From: Epiperipatus broadwayi
Lineage: Eukaryota > Onychophora > Udeonychophora > Euonychophora > Peripatidae
Direction of reading: 5' to 3'
Assembly: GCA_028023455.1 (NCBI GenBank)
Contig: JAQFVV010000185.1
Coordinates: 1,191,239 to 1,255,238, forward strand
DNA: 64,000 nucleotides
A program made the translations under genes and the position numbers. The notes beneath the pieces were generated by a model. That model did no database searches and was not told the DNA's origin. It saw nothing but the letters and a program-made list of their open reading frames with translations. This document shows positions 1 through 13,475 of the stretch, piece by piece; position 1 is the stretch's first letter; every line of letters starts with the position of its first letter.

Positions 1-994
1 AATGTTGACATAAAAGGAGCTACAATGACCTTGATAAACAAAGTTAAATAATTCATTTGAAAAATAGTCTAAAAATGTTCAGAAGTTTATAAGAAATCAA
101 ATACTCAGAATACAAAGCTGGACTAGAATCCAAGGATTTCAAACTTCAGTTCCTGCTACTCTACAATAGCATCAACCATACAAAGAAATATTTGTGAGGA
201 TCGAATTTTATTTGTAATTATAGATTGAATTATTTTAATATGAAACAAAACATTTGAATGATATTAATCTTTTATTTTCAGATCCCTATTCTGAACATGG
301 CTAATCTAATGTAGGGAATAAACTAGTGAGACTTGTCAAAGTATCAATCAATAAAAATTTTATATACTTATCTATGAGAGTCTTTCTGATATCTCATTTT
401 TTTAAAAAACTAGGTTAATAAGTGTTTTCCAAATATCATAAATTATTAGATTAGATTAAAACTGATGTTATTATTTTTTATTGTCATGTGTGCAGTTTAA
501 AGGTTTTTTCCCACATTTTTTTAGCTCAATATTCCTGTGTCTCTCACTCAAATGTATTTTCATTGATAGATGCTACTTTAGATACATTTGTCTTTGCTTT
601 CATAATACTACTTAATGAAATGCCTACTTTGTTAATATATATCTTTTCTCACTATACATAGTATCTCAAAAATATAATTCTGATTTTTAGCATTTTAACT
701 TTAATTTGTAGAAGTTAGGATTTCATGCAGTGTGTTATGGCTTTGGCAAATTGTTTTGATATCATATTAACTGCCAGACTTAATGCATATAGATACATGA
801 TAATAACAAACATTAATTTTTTTTTGTAATTTCTTTGTCTTATTAAGGTTTTTTTAATGATATGCTCAATGAATAACTATTTCTATGAGAGCTTGTTCTA
901 TGCTAGAAAAATAAAAATTCAAATCACTGCCAAACATTTTTTCTGTAATATAGTATAATTCCATTTTTTTTGCATTTCTGTGAAGGGTGTAAAC
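1..994. other. AT-rich stretch without recognised feature
   Basis: No open frame, RNA gene or repeat that I can support. It has the base composition of intron or intergenic DNA of an AT-rich animal genome. Confidence 0.5.
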
Positions 995-1501
995 ACAAAT
1001 TGTGTTACTTGCTTTCAAGCTTGTATTAAAATGTTCATTAGATGGAGCTTACTACTATCTCCAAACAAGCTTTAATTATAAGTGCCAAAAAAAAAAGAAT
1101 TCAAAATCTCTATTGGAAAATCCTCATCCCCAAACCAATTATTTTTGAGCTTATGGCTCACCTCATTGAAGAGTTAGGATTTCAGACATCAGATCTAAAA
1201 TTCCAACTCAAGCATAGGCACTTACTTAAAATGATATTATCAATTTGAAAATCTGTATTTTTCAGATATGTAAATGTCTTCAAATCCAGACTTACAAACC
1301 AGATAGCTATATGGGTCTGAACTCAGTTCAGTTTCACCATAAGCTTGAAAAAAATTGGTCAGGGGATGAGGATTTTCCGATAGAGATTTTGAATTGGTTT
1401 CTCTTTCAGTACTTATAATTAAAGCTTGTTTGGAACTAGTAGTAAGCTCTATCTAGTGAACATTTTAGTACAAGCTTAAAAGCAAGTTACACAATTTGTC
1501 T
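995..1501. repeat. PLT1 repeat foldback (full minus copy plus partial plus copy)
   Basis: A minus-strand copy of a roughly 300-bp repeat (called PLT1 here) runs from about 1,330 down to 995 and is followed directly by a plus-strand copy of its 3' part (about 1,333-1,501). The ends mirror each other: AAAATGTTCATTAGATGGAG at 1,029 against CTATCTAGTGAACATTTTAG near 1,450, and the arms continue outward through ACAAATTGTG / CACAATTTGT. Further copies lie at 1,575-1,880 and 25,828-26,116. The short frame at 1,042-1,248 is only this repeat read through. I suspect the terminal repeat of a Penelope-like element because it contains a hammerhead-like fold. Confidence 0.75.
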
Positions 1502-1574
1502 TGTTTTATTCATTATTATAAGTGTACCTTTGAAGGCTTTTTAAATGTTATATTGCTTTGGCTATTAATATATG

Positions 1575-1880
1575 GCAAAACTGAACTGTGTTCAGATCCA
1601 TATAGCTATCTGGTTTGTAAATCTGGATTTGAAGACATTTACATGTCTGAAAAAATTCAAATTTTCAAATTGATAGTAATGTATTAAATAAATACTGACA
1701 CTGGAGTTGAAATTTTAGATCTAATTTCTGAAATTCTAACTGCTCACTGAGGTGATCCATAAGCTCAAAACCAATTGGTCTGGGGATAAAGATTTTTCGA
1801 TAGAGATTTTGAATTCTTTCTCTTTTAGCACTTAATTAAAGCTTGTTGGGAGCTTGTGGTAAGCTCTATCTAGTGAACAC
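1575..1880 (+). repeat. PLT1 repeat, plus-strand copy
   Basis: This copy begins near CTGAACTGTGTTCAGATCC and ends at AGCTCTATCTAGTGAACACA, where it passes into a (CA)n(TA)n microsatellite. It contains the hammerhead-like block at 1,741-1,786: CTGAGGT, hairpin GATC-CATAA-GCTC with one mismatch, AAAA, then CCAATTGG and TC. The copy at 25.9 kb has the same order of blocks and the same flanking (TA)n. The frame at 1,496-1,687 lies in this repeat and is not a gene. Confidence 0.75.
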
Positions 1881-1893
1881 ACACACACACACA

Positions 1894-1962
<69 letters not shown>
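1878..1962. repeat. (CA)n(TA)n microsatellite
   Basis: CA units followed by a long uninterrupted TA run directly after the PLT1 copy. Confidence 0.95.
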
Positions 1963-1963
<1 letters not shown>

Positions 1964-2738
1964 AACCATTATACAATTACAAATATCCAGTAATGCCCTT
2001 TGTTTAAAGATCTATATCTCAATAATAGCAAACCTTAAAATGATACCACTTTAAGGTTGTATGCTAAACGATGTTAAATATTGAAATACAAACCTACTCA
2101 AACACAGAGCATGAAATTTTAAAAAAGCAAACGATTTTAAATTTTGCTAATAAACTAACAAAGTTTTACAAAGTTATTAAAGACAAACTAAACATTAGAT
2201 TTTAATCTTTAAACTCCTCCCAAACTATAAATGAAAAGAAAGTTACTGTTAACACTAACTGAAATAATTATAGAAAATATACAAACCATTATACAATTAC
2301 AAATATCCAGTAACGCCCTTTGTTTAAAGATCTATATCTCAATAATAGCAAACCTTAAAACGATACCACTCTAAGGTTGTATGCTAAACGATGTTAAATA
2401 TTGAAATACAGACCTACTCAAACACAGAGCATGAAATTTTAAATAAGCAAACGATCTTAAATTTTGCTAATAAACTAACCAGTTTTACAAAGTTATTAAA
2501 GACAAACTAAACATTAGATTTTAAGATCGTTTGCTTATTTAAAATTTCATGCTCTGTTGTTTGAGTAGGTCTGTATTTCAATATTTAACATCGTTTATCA
2601 TACAACCTTAAAGTGGTATCATTTTAAGGTTTGCTATTATTGAGATATAGATCTTTAAACAAAGGGCGTTACTGGATATTTGTAATTGTATAATGGTTTG
2701 TATATTTTCTATAATTATTTCAGTTAGTGTTAACAGTA

Positions 2739-2742
<4 letters not shown>
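1961..2742. repeat. Two tandem copies plus one inverted copy of a 240-320 bp repeat
   Basis: The block starting ACAAACCATTATACAATTAC occurs at about 1,961 and 2,281 on the plus strand and again, inverted, ending near 2,702. The inverted copy (about 2,522-2,742) pairs with 2,245-2,460 across a loop of about 60 bases and continues into the end of the first copy (ACTGTTAACACTAACTG pairs with CAGTTAGTGTTAACAGT). No coding potential and no family recognised. A (TA)n tract follows at 2,743. Confidence 0.85.
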
Positions 2743-2771
<29 letters not shown>

Positions 2772-2773
<2 letters not shown>

Positions 2774-4345
2774 GGAGTTTAAGGAATTATTTTGTCAACT
2801 TGAAGACTTTTTAATCAAATACAAATCATATATTATCATTGCTGGTGATTTTAATATTCCCCATTTATGCTCAGATAATATTTAATACATTTATTATCAC
2901 ATTTAACATAACATTAAGAATGACTCAGTTTTGTAATTTAGTAAATCTAAACAATTTAATCCTTATAACAATTTTAATAACTGCACATAAAGTACTTACT
3001 TTGTGAATGTTTAACTACTATTTCTTTTTTATTAACTTTCATAATTTTCCTGTCCAATTTAATATTAATATTCGATTTTATAGAATTTCTCCTTTGGAAA
3101 TTATTAAAAGAAACTATAAAAAGAGAAACTATTTGAATCTTTGTTTCCTATTATCTAAGTTTGTTATCTTTCTCAGGCATCGATTACTGTACAAAGTTTT
3201 TTGAATAATCATTTAATGAGGTAATTGACAAATTTATTCCTAGGATATATTTTTTATTGTTTTCCTATATAATTTTTAACTTTTTTTAAAAAAAAATATT
3301 AAAAGGAATTCATTTCACTACAATCAGTACTGAAAAACAAAGAACTTAATTTATTATAACAATTTTATTAATCATAGAAGATTATTTAAGATTATACATC
3401 ATAGACATGTTAAAAATATATACAAATTACTGAAACTGTTACTTCTAATAAACTTAACCAACTTTGGTCTTCTGTCAAAGATTTAGATATTATTAAAAGA
3501 AAATTACAAAGAGATAACAATTGAAATCTAGTTGCAGATGATTTTTTTCATTATTGTTCAGAACTTTCTAAACCATCAAAATCTTTCACATACTTTATTT
3601 TTCCTATTAAGCATCTTAAATTACATATAATATTGGTCTTGACAGATATGCTGAATATATTGCTTCTCCTCTTTTGCATATTTGAAATTGCTTTTTAACA
3701 AATGGTACCTTTCTTATTTCCCTTAAACTTGCTAAAGTTATCCCTAATTTTAAGAAAGGATCTAGGATTTAAAAATTCTGTTAGTGACTATAGATGTATT
3801 TTTATTCTACATAACGTTGCTCAAATATTTGAAAGATGCTTATACAATGAAATTATTATTGATGTCAGTAAGGTTTTGGCATCAGAGAAACATGACTTTT
3901 TACCTAATTCATCTATGGAAACTAATCTGCTACCTCTTTTTGATCACATTTCCATTTCAATTGAGAATCACTTTAGATTGAATATTATTTACATTGATAA
4001 TCTGCAAAGCTTTTGAGAAAATTAATCATAAAATTCTCATTAGAAAACTTTATGGATTAGATTTTTTAAAGAACTTAATTAATTAATCCGTTTGATTCTT
4101 TTCTAAAAAATAGGATATTTTGTGATTATTTAAACCATACATTTTCATCACCCAATTGTTGTTCACTGGAATGTCTCAAGGCAGTGTTATTAAATATTTA
4201 CATTTAATTTATTCAGCAGTAAACACCTCTTTTACATTTTCAATTTATTTTCATTAATATTCCACCTCATCTGAACATTTTCTTTTTACAATTAAACCTT
4301 TTTGCTATATCATATATTGATAATTTTAACATTATAAGTTACAAA
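2772..4345 (+). mobile_element. Decayed Jockey/CR1-like non-LTR retrotransposon
   Basis: Three LINE landmarks occur in order on the plus strand. At 2,772-2,885 a 37-residue frame carries IIIAGDFNIPH, the catalytic GDFN block of an apurinic-type endonuclease. At 3,702-4,016 a 104-residue frame matches the fingers/palm of a LINE reverse transcriptase (blocks like AKVIPxFKKGS, NYRxISIL, IFERCLYN, TNLLPLFDHIS, and a motif A-like IYIDN). At 4,168-4,191 GMSQGSVI corresponds to the RT motif usually written GxPQGSxL. The FADD region is not visible, and stops and frameshifts break every block, so this is a dead, internally eroded copy. The Jockey/CR1 assignment rests on motif style only; L2 or a related clade is possible. 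Confidence 0.65.
3702..4016 (+). pseudogene. LINE reverse transcriptase fragment
   Basis: Longest surviving frame of the LINE above, 104 residues. It covers the RT fingers and the start of the palm. Residues about 10-20 correspond to the K(V)IPxFKKGS block, about 27-35 to the 'NYRPIS' block (here DYRCIFIL), 43-50 to the IFERCLYN block, about 75-90 to the TNLL...DHIS block, and it ends just after an Asp that should be motif A. The frame is read-through of a decayed element with no start context of its own, so the initial Met is not meaningful. It would not make an active enzyme. Confidence 0.6.
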
Positions 4346-4501
4346 TGTAAGCTTTCAAGGGATAAACATTCTAAATGTTGAAACAGTCAGTTTCATCATG
4401 CTGTCTGTTTCATGTTTTTACCCTCATACCTATCTCTATGCCAGGTTTAAACCCTCTCAGAGTACCCATTTAAATGACTTTAAATTACTATATATGTGTG
4501 A

Positions 4502-4502
<1 letters not shown>

Positions 4503-4559
<57 letters not shown>

Positions 4560-4560
4560 G
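4503..4560. repeat. (CA)n(TA)n microsatellite
   Basis: About 19 CA units followed by TA units. The 71-codon frame across it is an artefact. Confidence 0.95.
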
Positions 4561-7440
4561 AATGGTTTGTCTGTAATTTAATAGTATATTTATATATTAG
4601 AGATATGTATTGATTTTAAAATATATTTAGTTTAAGAAATATTTTAGTGTAAATTATTTAGTCAATTTTAATGTTATATTATTGAAATCACATATGGGTA
4701 TAAGCCATTTCCACTGTTATTCTATATGTATAGTAATGAATTAGTTTTCTACTAATTGTCAAAGCAACGTTTAATTCTTGTAAACAACTTTTAAATTAGG
4801 TCATGCAATAGTCCTAAAATAGTGTGAACTTGATTTTCTAAATGCAATATTTTTATCACAATTCACAGAATTTTATAGCATTGTCACAATAAACTGCAGG
4901 GGGGGGGTAGAAAGACAAAATCTAAATCAGTTGTTATAATTAAAAATGTTTTTCTAAAATAAAGTAATGGGTTTTTCGAATAGTTTTAGTAATTAAATAT
5001 GTTTTTCTAAAATAAGGTAATGAGTTTTTCAGCTATGGACAAGCTGGTAAAAATAAACAGGTGGCCAGGGTTAAGAAAATATAAATACTTAAAAGTTTTG
5101 TGGCCAGAAAAAGAAGAGTTTTATATATGAGTTATTAACCGAATCCACATTCATTTCACCTTCAAAATGACTGGGTAAAGTAGGTCATAACTCACTGCCT
5201 TTTGCCCTTGCCAGAGAGGAAAGAACTTTGGTCCGATAAAACACAATGCCATACTTCAGCAAAGCAAAACATCCCATAGTAATCTCTATTAATATCTAAT
5301 CATCACCAAAATGTGTCAACTTATTATTATCCTAAGTGCCCAGAACTGCAATGAAGGCAACTGACTGGTAAATTTTCACTCAGAGCTCTGTTCATAAACT
5401 GTGACTTTCAATTCTTTATTTTAAAATATAGTTATTTATTAAATCTGCCTTCCAAACACATTTTCTAAAATCTGCAAAGAAAGCTGTTAGATGCTAAGGT
5501 TTAAATCTTGTCTGAATGTAAAAGTTATAATGTTGAATTGTCTTTTAAAATGTAAAACTGTGGTAAACTATTTTAAATTAAATGAATAATTTTCTGCAGT
5601 CTTTTATGCCTATTTCTAATCTATTCAATTTATTCTATAGTTTTATCATTTTAATATTATATGTATTTAATATGTCAAATAACTCAAAACCATGAGTATT
5701 TGTAGGTATAATTTTAGCTTATCGATCTGCAAAGATAATTTCAAATCTTCGCCATAATAAATATTAAATAATTGAATTATTATTTTTTTCACTCACTGTG
5801 TTTCGAGATCATATTATTATTTTACTAATTAATTTTGTGCATTAATATTCTAATGATCAGTTGTTCTTTAGTTAAAATTGTAGTTTGATTAACTCTAGTT
5901 ATAAATTATAACTATTTATATATGTGACTTGTACATCATAGGAACTAGCCACAGAGATATTCTCAAAGCATATTTTAATGTTTCATTCATAATTATCCTG
6001 CAAATATGCTTTATCCTCCTTAGATTATATATGTTGAGATGCAGGTGATAATTTTAAACTATGTTACTAATTAATTTAGTCCCTATATAGTATATTTGAA
6101 ATACTAAATTTGAGAACTGGGTTGTATAGATATGCAAATGGATGATATCTATTTTTAAGGCATGATAATATAATTTTACATATTTGCATTATATATGTAT
6201 AAGTTGCAGATGTGTCCTTACTAAGTATGCAATGTACAACTATCTGCTTGCTGCATGATTCTTGATGAGTTGCTGGTGGAGGTCATACTTATCCATTTAG
6301 TTCAGGTAAAGCACGCTCTTTAATAACTAGGGTACAAGGACCTAGAATATTGATAATTAATGTTTATCTGACTTCCTGAACTACTAAGGTTCCTATTCAT
6401 AGCAAGTAGGGTGGTTGTAGGGCAATTGAGCCTTTGAGGCTGAAGCCTGTAAATAATGTCCAATTTGCACCTTCTAGCTTTCTTAATATTTTAATAAGTG
6501 CCATAGAGTATATAGGTAAACCTATAATAAACCAGTTTTCTCTACCCTTGGTATACCCTAATCTAGGTTAACACAATAACCTGCATATCTGTGAGCCTAA
6601 TTATGCACTTGTCTTAACTTTGTATAGATAGATGCTACCAGAGCACTATTAAGTTAGTTGTATAAGTTTGGCTATAAAGTTTCATATGATTTAGCAGACT
6701 ACACAAGAGCTAGAAATTAGGCATATTAATATAGACATAAACTTCAATACCACACTACACTGTATTAAGCACTTAAAATGAGATAACATGTAATATTAAT
6801 CCCGTGAGTCATGCAACATCTGCATGCATAATCTCTCACATTCTCAGTACATAATTCTTTATATTTTAGTTTCACTATTTGTTATTGTTTTTATTAAATT
6901 AATAATATTTAAAATATAACACATTTTCATATCTTTATTGTCTGTGAGTTTATTTTATCCAACTCTAGATTTATTTGCATATACACTATTTTATCTATAT
7001 GTAGATCATTCTATTAGATTATCTAATTAATCACTTAGTCATACATGTGTATTAATCACTGAGTCATAAATGTGTATATCTGACCAAATCAGTGTTAAGT
7101 TAGTTAATTTATGAGTCTCCTGTTCCACCCAGGGTAACTTCCAGACTGTGGTTAAATTGAATGTCTGTGTAAGTTGAGAAATGTCATCCATAGGGTATTA
7201 GATCATTGAGCAGAAGTGAAAGGATTGAATGTTGGTCAGATTCTGGATTCCAGCATCCAGATTCGATCAGCTTTAATGTATTTTGCCTGTGTTCTAGGGA
7301 CAATTCTTACCATTACAATGTTCATATTTATTGTTTGAAAAAAATGAAAATAAATGATTAAATAGAATTCTTATCTATAACAATAGTTGTTGTGGCAACA
7401 CTGGATGCAATTTATCTATTCAAAAAAATAATAAAATGAA
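4561..7440. other. Long AT-rich stretch without recognised feature
   Basis: Only a poly-G run (about 4,900) and scattered simple sequence. I found no coding exon, RNA gene or repeat shared with the rest of the window. Confidence 0.45.
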
Positions 7441-7460
7441 ATATAAGATGTTTATATATA

Positions 7461-7581
7461 TGTCATATTATTATTACTATTTGCGGGATATTCCATGTAG
7501 TGAAAAAGCTAAATGCTGAACTTCAGCATTTAGCTTTTTCACTACACGGAATATCCCACAAATAGTAATAATAATATGACA
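7461..7581. repeat. Perfect-centre palindrome (60-bp arms, no loop)
   Basis: The arms meet directly at about 7,520/7,521 (AAATGCTGAA | CTTCAGCATTT) and remain nearly identical out to TGTCATATTATTATTACTA / TAGTAATAATAATATGACA. Only single-base differences are visible (for example GGGATATTCCATG against CACGGAATATCCC). This is a hairpin-type element or an inverted duplication; no protein frame. Confidence 0.9.
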
Positions 7582-7696
7582 TCTTTTATCCGTGAAAGTA
7601 TTAGAATATATATATATATATATTGTTGCCGTGACAGCAGTGAGAAATATTGATTACTATATTTTACTGTGAATGTTTAAGTGGTTACTGGTTGGA

Positions 7697-7813
<117 letters not shown>

Positions 7814-8559
7814 AATTAGTTATCATCAAAATAAAGATTATTTTAAAAGGTAATATATTACCTATTGCTATTAAATTTTTTTAAAAATAATTTATTTACA
7901 TTTTGACAAAATTAATTTCAGTTTGCTTCTGTTTGCTGTAATGAACTTTTTAAAAATGACCTTTTGATCTATTTTTTTGTAATAAGTTTTTTTATAAAAA
8001 AATATTGTATAAATAACCTTTAATTTCTAAATAAATTGCTGAAAATGATAATTTTTTTATGGAAATGTAAATTATTAACTTATTTGGCCATGAACTAAAA
8101 CATTCCACCAACGAAAAATAGGCATTTATTGACATCTAGAGCCAACCTTTTTATTGCATTGACATGCAAATTAAGCTATTGTCCTTGTCTAAAAGACCCA
8201 TATAATGCTGATATCTTCAGATTTTTTTCAGACTAATAATTTTAAAATCTTACTGCATAAAATAAAAATGTACAAGATTATATAAGATTACAGGTAGGAT
8301 TAAAACAATGTAGAGAAGATATAGTTCTTGCAGTATCATCCTAATACTCAAAATCAGAAAACTGTGCAAGATTATTACTGCTCAGGCAAATTTGTTAATT
8401 TATATTCATGATCTCTGAAATTATATTAAATTGTCACACTTTCTATGTTTACACAGATTATTGCAAAATGTTCAGACATATCTATGTTATTAATGGTTTT
8501 TCTACTTCAATGGGATATAGATTATTCCTTGAGATGATGTAAAAATAATCAAATAAATG

Positions 8560-9355
8560 TAAATATCAATAAGTTCTTGGGTGTTTTTTACTTCATGAAA
8601 ATTGAAAGTTTATTGTTTGTTTATTATACCTATGGCTCTAACATCATAACAGATGACCATCAAAGAGATTTAAAAACATTATTTTACAATAATGGCTCAT
8701 CCATTTTCACATTGATTTTATAGTTAACAAAGCTCTTAAAGTTACTGGAGTTATTTATAAATATCAAATTTAACACAACTCAATTTTTTATATCTTTGGT
8801 ACTCTCCATTTTAGAGTATAAATAATTATACAGAATTGTAATATCAAGACAGATATGATTAAAATTGAATCTGTTCAATAATGTTCATAGTAATGATGAG
8901 ATAAAAAACAAGATATCTTAAATTTTTGTATGGAAGTATTTCTCAGAATATTTCTATTTCTTACTTGCTCATTGAGTTATATATCAAAAAAAGAAAATTA
9001 TTATAATCATACTCAAAATGCTTTTGAATTTAAAATTTATAGATGTAATATATTAAAATTCTCTCTCTAATTTCATTTATCTAGAACATATAATAGACTT
9101 TGCAAATAAATATATTTTTGTTTTACATTTAAACAATTCATTAGTTTCATCTTAAAAAGTATTATCTTTAGTCCTATTTGGTGTACCAGTTTTTTATTAT
9201 TTATTCTTTTCATCTTTTTATATTTTGTTTCTATTATTTTATATTCTTTTTTGGGGGGTACTAATTTGTACTTTTATATATATATATTGTGCAATTTAAA
9301 TCTTATATATTGTGCAATTTAAATCTTAATGCTGTACATATATACATTAAATAAA
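8560..9355 (+). mobile_element. 3' remnant of a LINE (Jockey/CR1-like), ending in (ATT)n
   Basis: Broken frames read in the order expected for the C-terminal part of a LINE RT protein: a KFLGV-like block at about 8,570-8,582, an ALKVTGVIYKY block at about 8,725-8,757 (compare 'sk.lGvLyk.r'), and near 9,020-9,070 NAFEFKIYRCNILKFSL, resembling the 'TRN...YRcR...k.Sl' end of Jockey/CR1 proteins. About 250 bases later a duplicated TTGTGCAATTTAAATCTTA, then TTAAATAAAGAATC with a polyadenylation signal, leads into an ATT microsatellite that could be the original 3' tail. Heavily mutated; the assignment is by pattern only. Confidence 0.4.
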
Positions 9356-9360
9356 GAATC

Positions 9361-9522
<162 letters not shown>

Positions 9523-9524
9523 TC

Positions 9525-12050
9525 TCATTACAATAATTACTTGATTAATGTAAACATAAAATCTATTATTAAATAAATATTTTATTTTTAAGAAAGAAAC
9601 AACAACTTATCGTTATCCAAATTCTTCCACAGTCTCTCAAGTCTCACAATATATAGGCTGCATGTCACTGATCTAGAATTCGAATCTAGAAAGCTAAAAC
9701 ATGAAAATTTTTGAGATTCCAATCAGACTGAATTTTTTTTCCTAGGTAAACTGCTCAAATAATTAACTCATCAGTGTTGATTGATAAATTGGTATCTAGC
9801 TATTTAAAGCTAGAGAAGAAACAAAAATTGGAGAAAGAAACCTGTTAATTCTTCACTATCTCAGTAAGTATGATGAGTATTGCCTTCTTCACAATTTTAT
9901 GAACAGTTTTTAGAAAAGTTGTCTCTCTATAGCGGTTTATTTAAACATTGTTTTATCTTATCTTTTATCTAACTTTTAAACTTATAGATATAATATTAAA
10001 GAAATGGAAAAAAAAAACAGAGTGGGTATCAATTATGTTATTTACTGGTATAGTTAATAATTGTGATCGCAAAATCTTATAAAAAAATTAAGTGCTATCT
10101 TAGTTTAGCTATTTTTACTTTTAACTTCTTTTTGTCATAAATTAACGGCTGGTTATGAAGTTTATATGTCTAGTCATTTCTAAGCAGTTAAATTATATTT
10201 CCAATATGCTTTTGTTAAGTTTATTTTCATTTTTTCAATTTTTTATTTTGTATCTAATATAACGGAATTCTTCATCTCTGGCATGTTTTTCAACTAAAGC
10301 CTAATACAATCTCAAATACTTAATTTTATTTTCAATAATTATTTAACCTGACAATTGCAAATTTATTATATAGACCAAAACTATTTAATTCAAGCAAAAT
10401 AAAGGAAAAAATATATTGTAATACAAACACTGCCTAAGAGTTGAAAGCTAATGACAGCGCTTCAAATATAATTCTTTCAAATTATTTTTCAGACAATTTT
10501 AACTTTTTCTTCTAACCTATTGTTATCCCAAAAGATAGGATGAAATTAACTTCAGTCAGTCAATTAGAAATTAGAAAATAAATATAAAAAAGTCTAATTT
10601 GGTTTTATCAAATTTTAATTTATTCTTTAACTTTATTTATACGTATATAAAACTAACAAACTAGGAAGAAAAAAGGGTGTAGACGCTATTTCAGAAGCAG
10701 ATGGGAGGGGGGACTTTAATGTCAGATAAATGTCTATAGAGCATTGATACACAATTATTTTTATCTGACTAGATTTCAATTATCCTTTGCAATTACTAAA
10801 ATTTTAAAAGGAGGCAAAATAAACTTATTTGAGTCTTTAAATAAATATTTGAGCAGTTTCAAACGAGTTAAAGTTTACCAATGTGGTTTTTCAGACCCCC
10901 AGGACTTACTAAGACATTTTAACTCATCATTCGTTAAAAGCGAAGGGCTCAGCGAACACCTTTTCTTAAGATAACACGGAGACAGATTTGTTTGATCAAG
11001 CTTTTGAGAAAATCATATCTCAGTATAAGAAAGTCCAAATATATGCATTTTAGACAAAACTGCAAACAGAGTCAAAATAAATTACTGGTACCTACTTGCT
11101 TAAGTCTATAAACCTCCATAATGTTTTAGCTTTAACAATACAAGGCCTGGATTTATATACATTAATGCACTCCAAATCAAAAATTATCACTTCATCTGCA
11201 ATGAAGAGAGATAATATTGAAAGATGAAGTAAATATTCTCTTTAGAGTTCAAATAATAAGTTTTATTGAACAAATCTTTAAAAGATTTAACTGATATATA
11301 TATATATCTGTAAATCAGTTTTAAAAATGAAACATACCTAGTAATATCGATAGCTACAATGAGAAAATTATTATATATAACTTTTTATCTCAATCATTAT
11401 ATATATATATATGTATTAAAAGGTGTTTTCACGTAATAGTTCCACTAGATTCCTATAAAATTTGCATAGTGAAAATATATTATATAAATCTAAAAAAATT
11501 GTTTTGTTATATATTAATTTTTTATGCACACTGCATTTAATTCCTAATATTTCTAAGATTATCTAAAATTTTGGTCAATAACAAATACTATATCAATAAT
11601 TTCAAGCAATCTCTGTAATCAAATTGCAATCTTTAGTGTCTATATAAATACATTGGATCATAAATAAAGGTGGATTTCACCTTTTTGTTAAAAAGAGATT
11701 GCCAAGAGAACGGTTTAAGATTGTTGATTATTATTGATATTGGGATTATCTAGGTGTTGACTGTTTTATAGTAAATACTATACAATATAGGGCTATATAG
11801 AAAAACTTAGTTTAATAATGAATCTTCAAAAAACCCTCAAATTCATTATTAACCAGTAATGGAAGAAAAATTCTCACGTACTTTTATCTTGAATGGTTAT
11901 CAAATTATGAATGTAAATTGTTTAAATAAGTTGGAAGTTTTATAAAGAGAAGTAAACTTAGATGTTTAGATATAACAAAAACTTCAATAAAGTGTGGCTG
12001 ATTTAAACAAATTTAAAAAAGACAGTGTTTTAACACAGAAAAATAACTAC
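9525..12050. other. AT-rich stretch without firm feature
   Basis: No gene or repeat that I can support. A 76-codon frame at 10,744-10,974 begins at TTG, has no recognisable domain and no splice-site support, and I do not call it. Confidence 0.4.
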
Positions 12051-12059
12051 TGCAAATAA

Positions 12060-12480
12060 TAGCTTTATTATTTCACCTAATGTATTGTATTGAAGTGAAA
12101 CTTGGACACCATCCCAAATGCAATATAAATACACTAAAAAGTTTTATTTGAGAATATTTAGCAAAATTGAAAAAAATACAGAGACAAGATCATAAAATCA
12201 ATCAATATGTTTTTCATTTTGCTGGATGTGACAGTATAGAATTTTTTATTGTAAAATCACACCTTCATTGAACTACACATATAAAATGAAAAACAAGGTA
12301 ACTCTTTTTAAAAGGACATGGTGAACTTGATCATGATTATGTTACAGAGAGATTGTTTCCATTAAGAAGATGAGGCAGAGAATAGAGTTCATTAAAAAGC
12401 TTATATTAAACATGGTGTAAAACTATTTAACAAAAAAAAAAAATTCCACTGAAAAAATGATATGACTGCATTACAAAATA
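12060..12480 (+). mobile_element. Possible trace of a LINE RT C-terminus
   Basis: A broken frame at about 12,085-12,180 reads YxSETWTPSQMQYKYTKKF, which resembles the YGSETWT motif and following helix that end the RT region of several LINE clades (the RTE at 23 kb has YESETWTLNRK at the same place). Downstream frames are shattered. Short match, low certainty. Confidence 0.3.
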
Positions 12481-13265
12481 TCAAATAAAGAAATATATAG
12501 AAATATTTTTGGTTTTAAATTTGTGTGTATTTTCATTGCAAAAGTCATTTCTTGAACATTTTTTAAATATTTTACTCATTGGAGTTGAAATGACCATACT
12601 TATTAATAAGTATCTGTATTATACATATAGATTTAATATAAGCCTTTAACATATTTACACAATATAACAATTTTAAAAATGTAGATATAAAACAATTAGC
12701 AAAAAAAAGTCTGAAAAACCCACTAAGATAATACATATAGACAAGAAATGGAAAACCATATATCTGAGAGCATGCTGAATACATAGATAAGGCATGATAT
12801 AAGAGTGATGGAGAGAGAGAAGAGTCATGGTAGTGTTTTTATACATGACTGTAAATACAATATATGAATTTAATATTACACATTTTTATTTTTTATTTTT
12901 CAAACTATAGATTACTGAAACAATAAATAACGATTCTAGATGTATTAGCATAATACTATATATATTGAAGCAGTTGGATCTAAGTTAGATCCTATCTTCA
13001 TGATATCTCACATGTAGCCCACTTCAAACCCTAGTACTAACCATGAATTTCCGAATGCAATGGGGCTTTATAAGTTTAATACACACTAGTTTCATTAAAA
13101 AACAGTATTATACAAAATATATTAAAACCAACTAGTTTAATAATTAAACTAATCAATATCATTAATAAATTCATTATAAAATTATTCATGAATTTATATA
13201 TATTTATATATATATATTGTAACAGTCAGAAAACGTGTGACTCGTAAACATAGTGCAGAATTTGA

Positions 13266-13475
13266 ACACCATACAGAACAGCAGCACCATTGAGTAGCAA
13301 AGCCACCCATTGTACTGAGTTCAAACATAGTTTATCGGTTCCACAATACAATCCACGAAACAATGCATCTGATGCGACATTAGTAAATATTTCCTTAGGC
13401 ACGGTGGTCAGGGATATGCAAGAGACTCATGATTTTATTCTTGAGTTAGCCAAAAATCAAACTAATATTAATTAA
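13266..13475 (+). other. Unrecognised open frame in a CpG-containing patch
   Basis: A 69-codon open stretch, the last part containing VVRDMQETHDFILELAKN, in DNA with clearly more GC than its surroundings. No ATG begins it (the first stop-free codon follows a TGA at 13,263) and no splice acceptor of quality was found. It might be a degraded exon or retroelement gag-like fragment. Function unknown. Confidence 0.2.

Noticed and set aside
1042-1248. 68-codon plus frame as a small gene
   Set aside because: It is the antisense of the PLT1 repeat and is not conserved as a frame in the other copies.
10744-10974. 76-codon frame
   Set aside because: TTG start, no recognised motif, no flanking splice sites.
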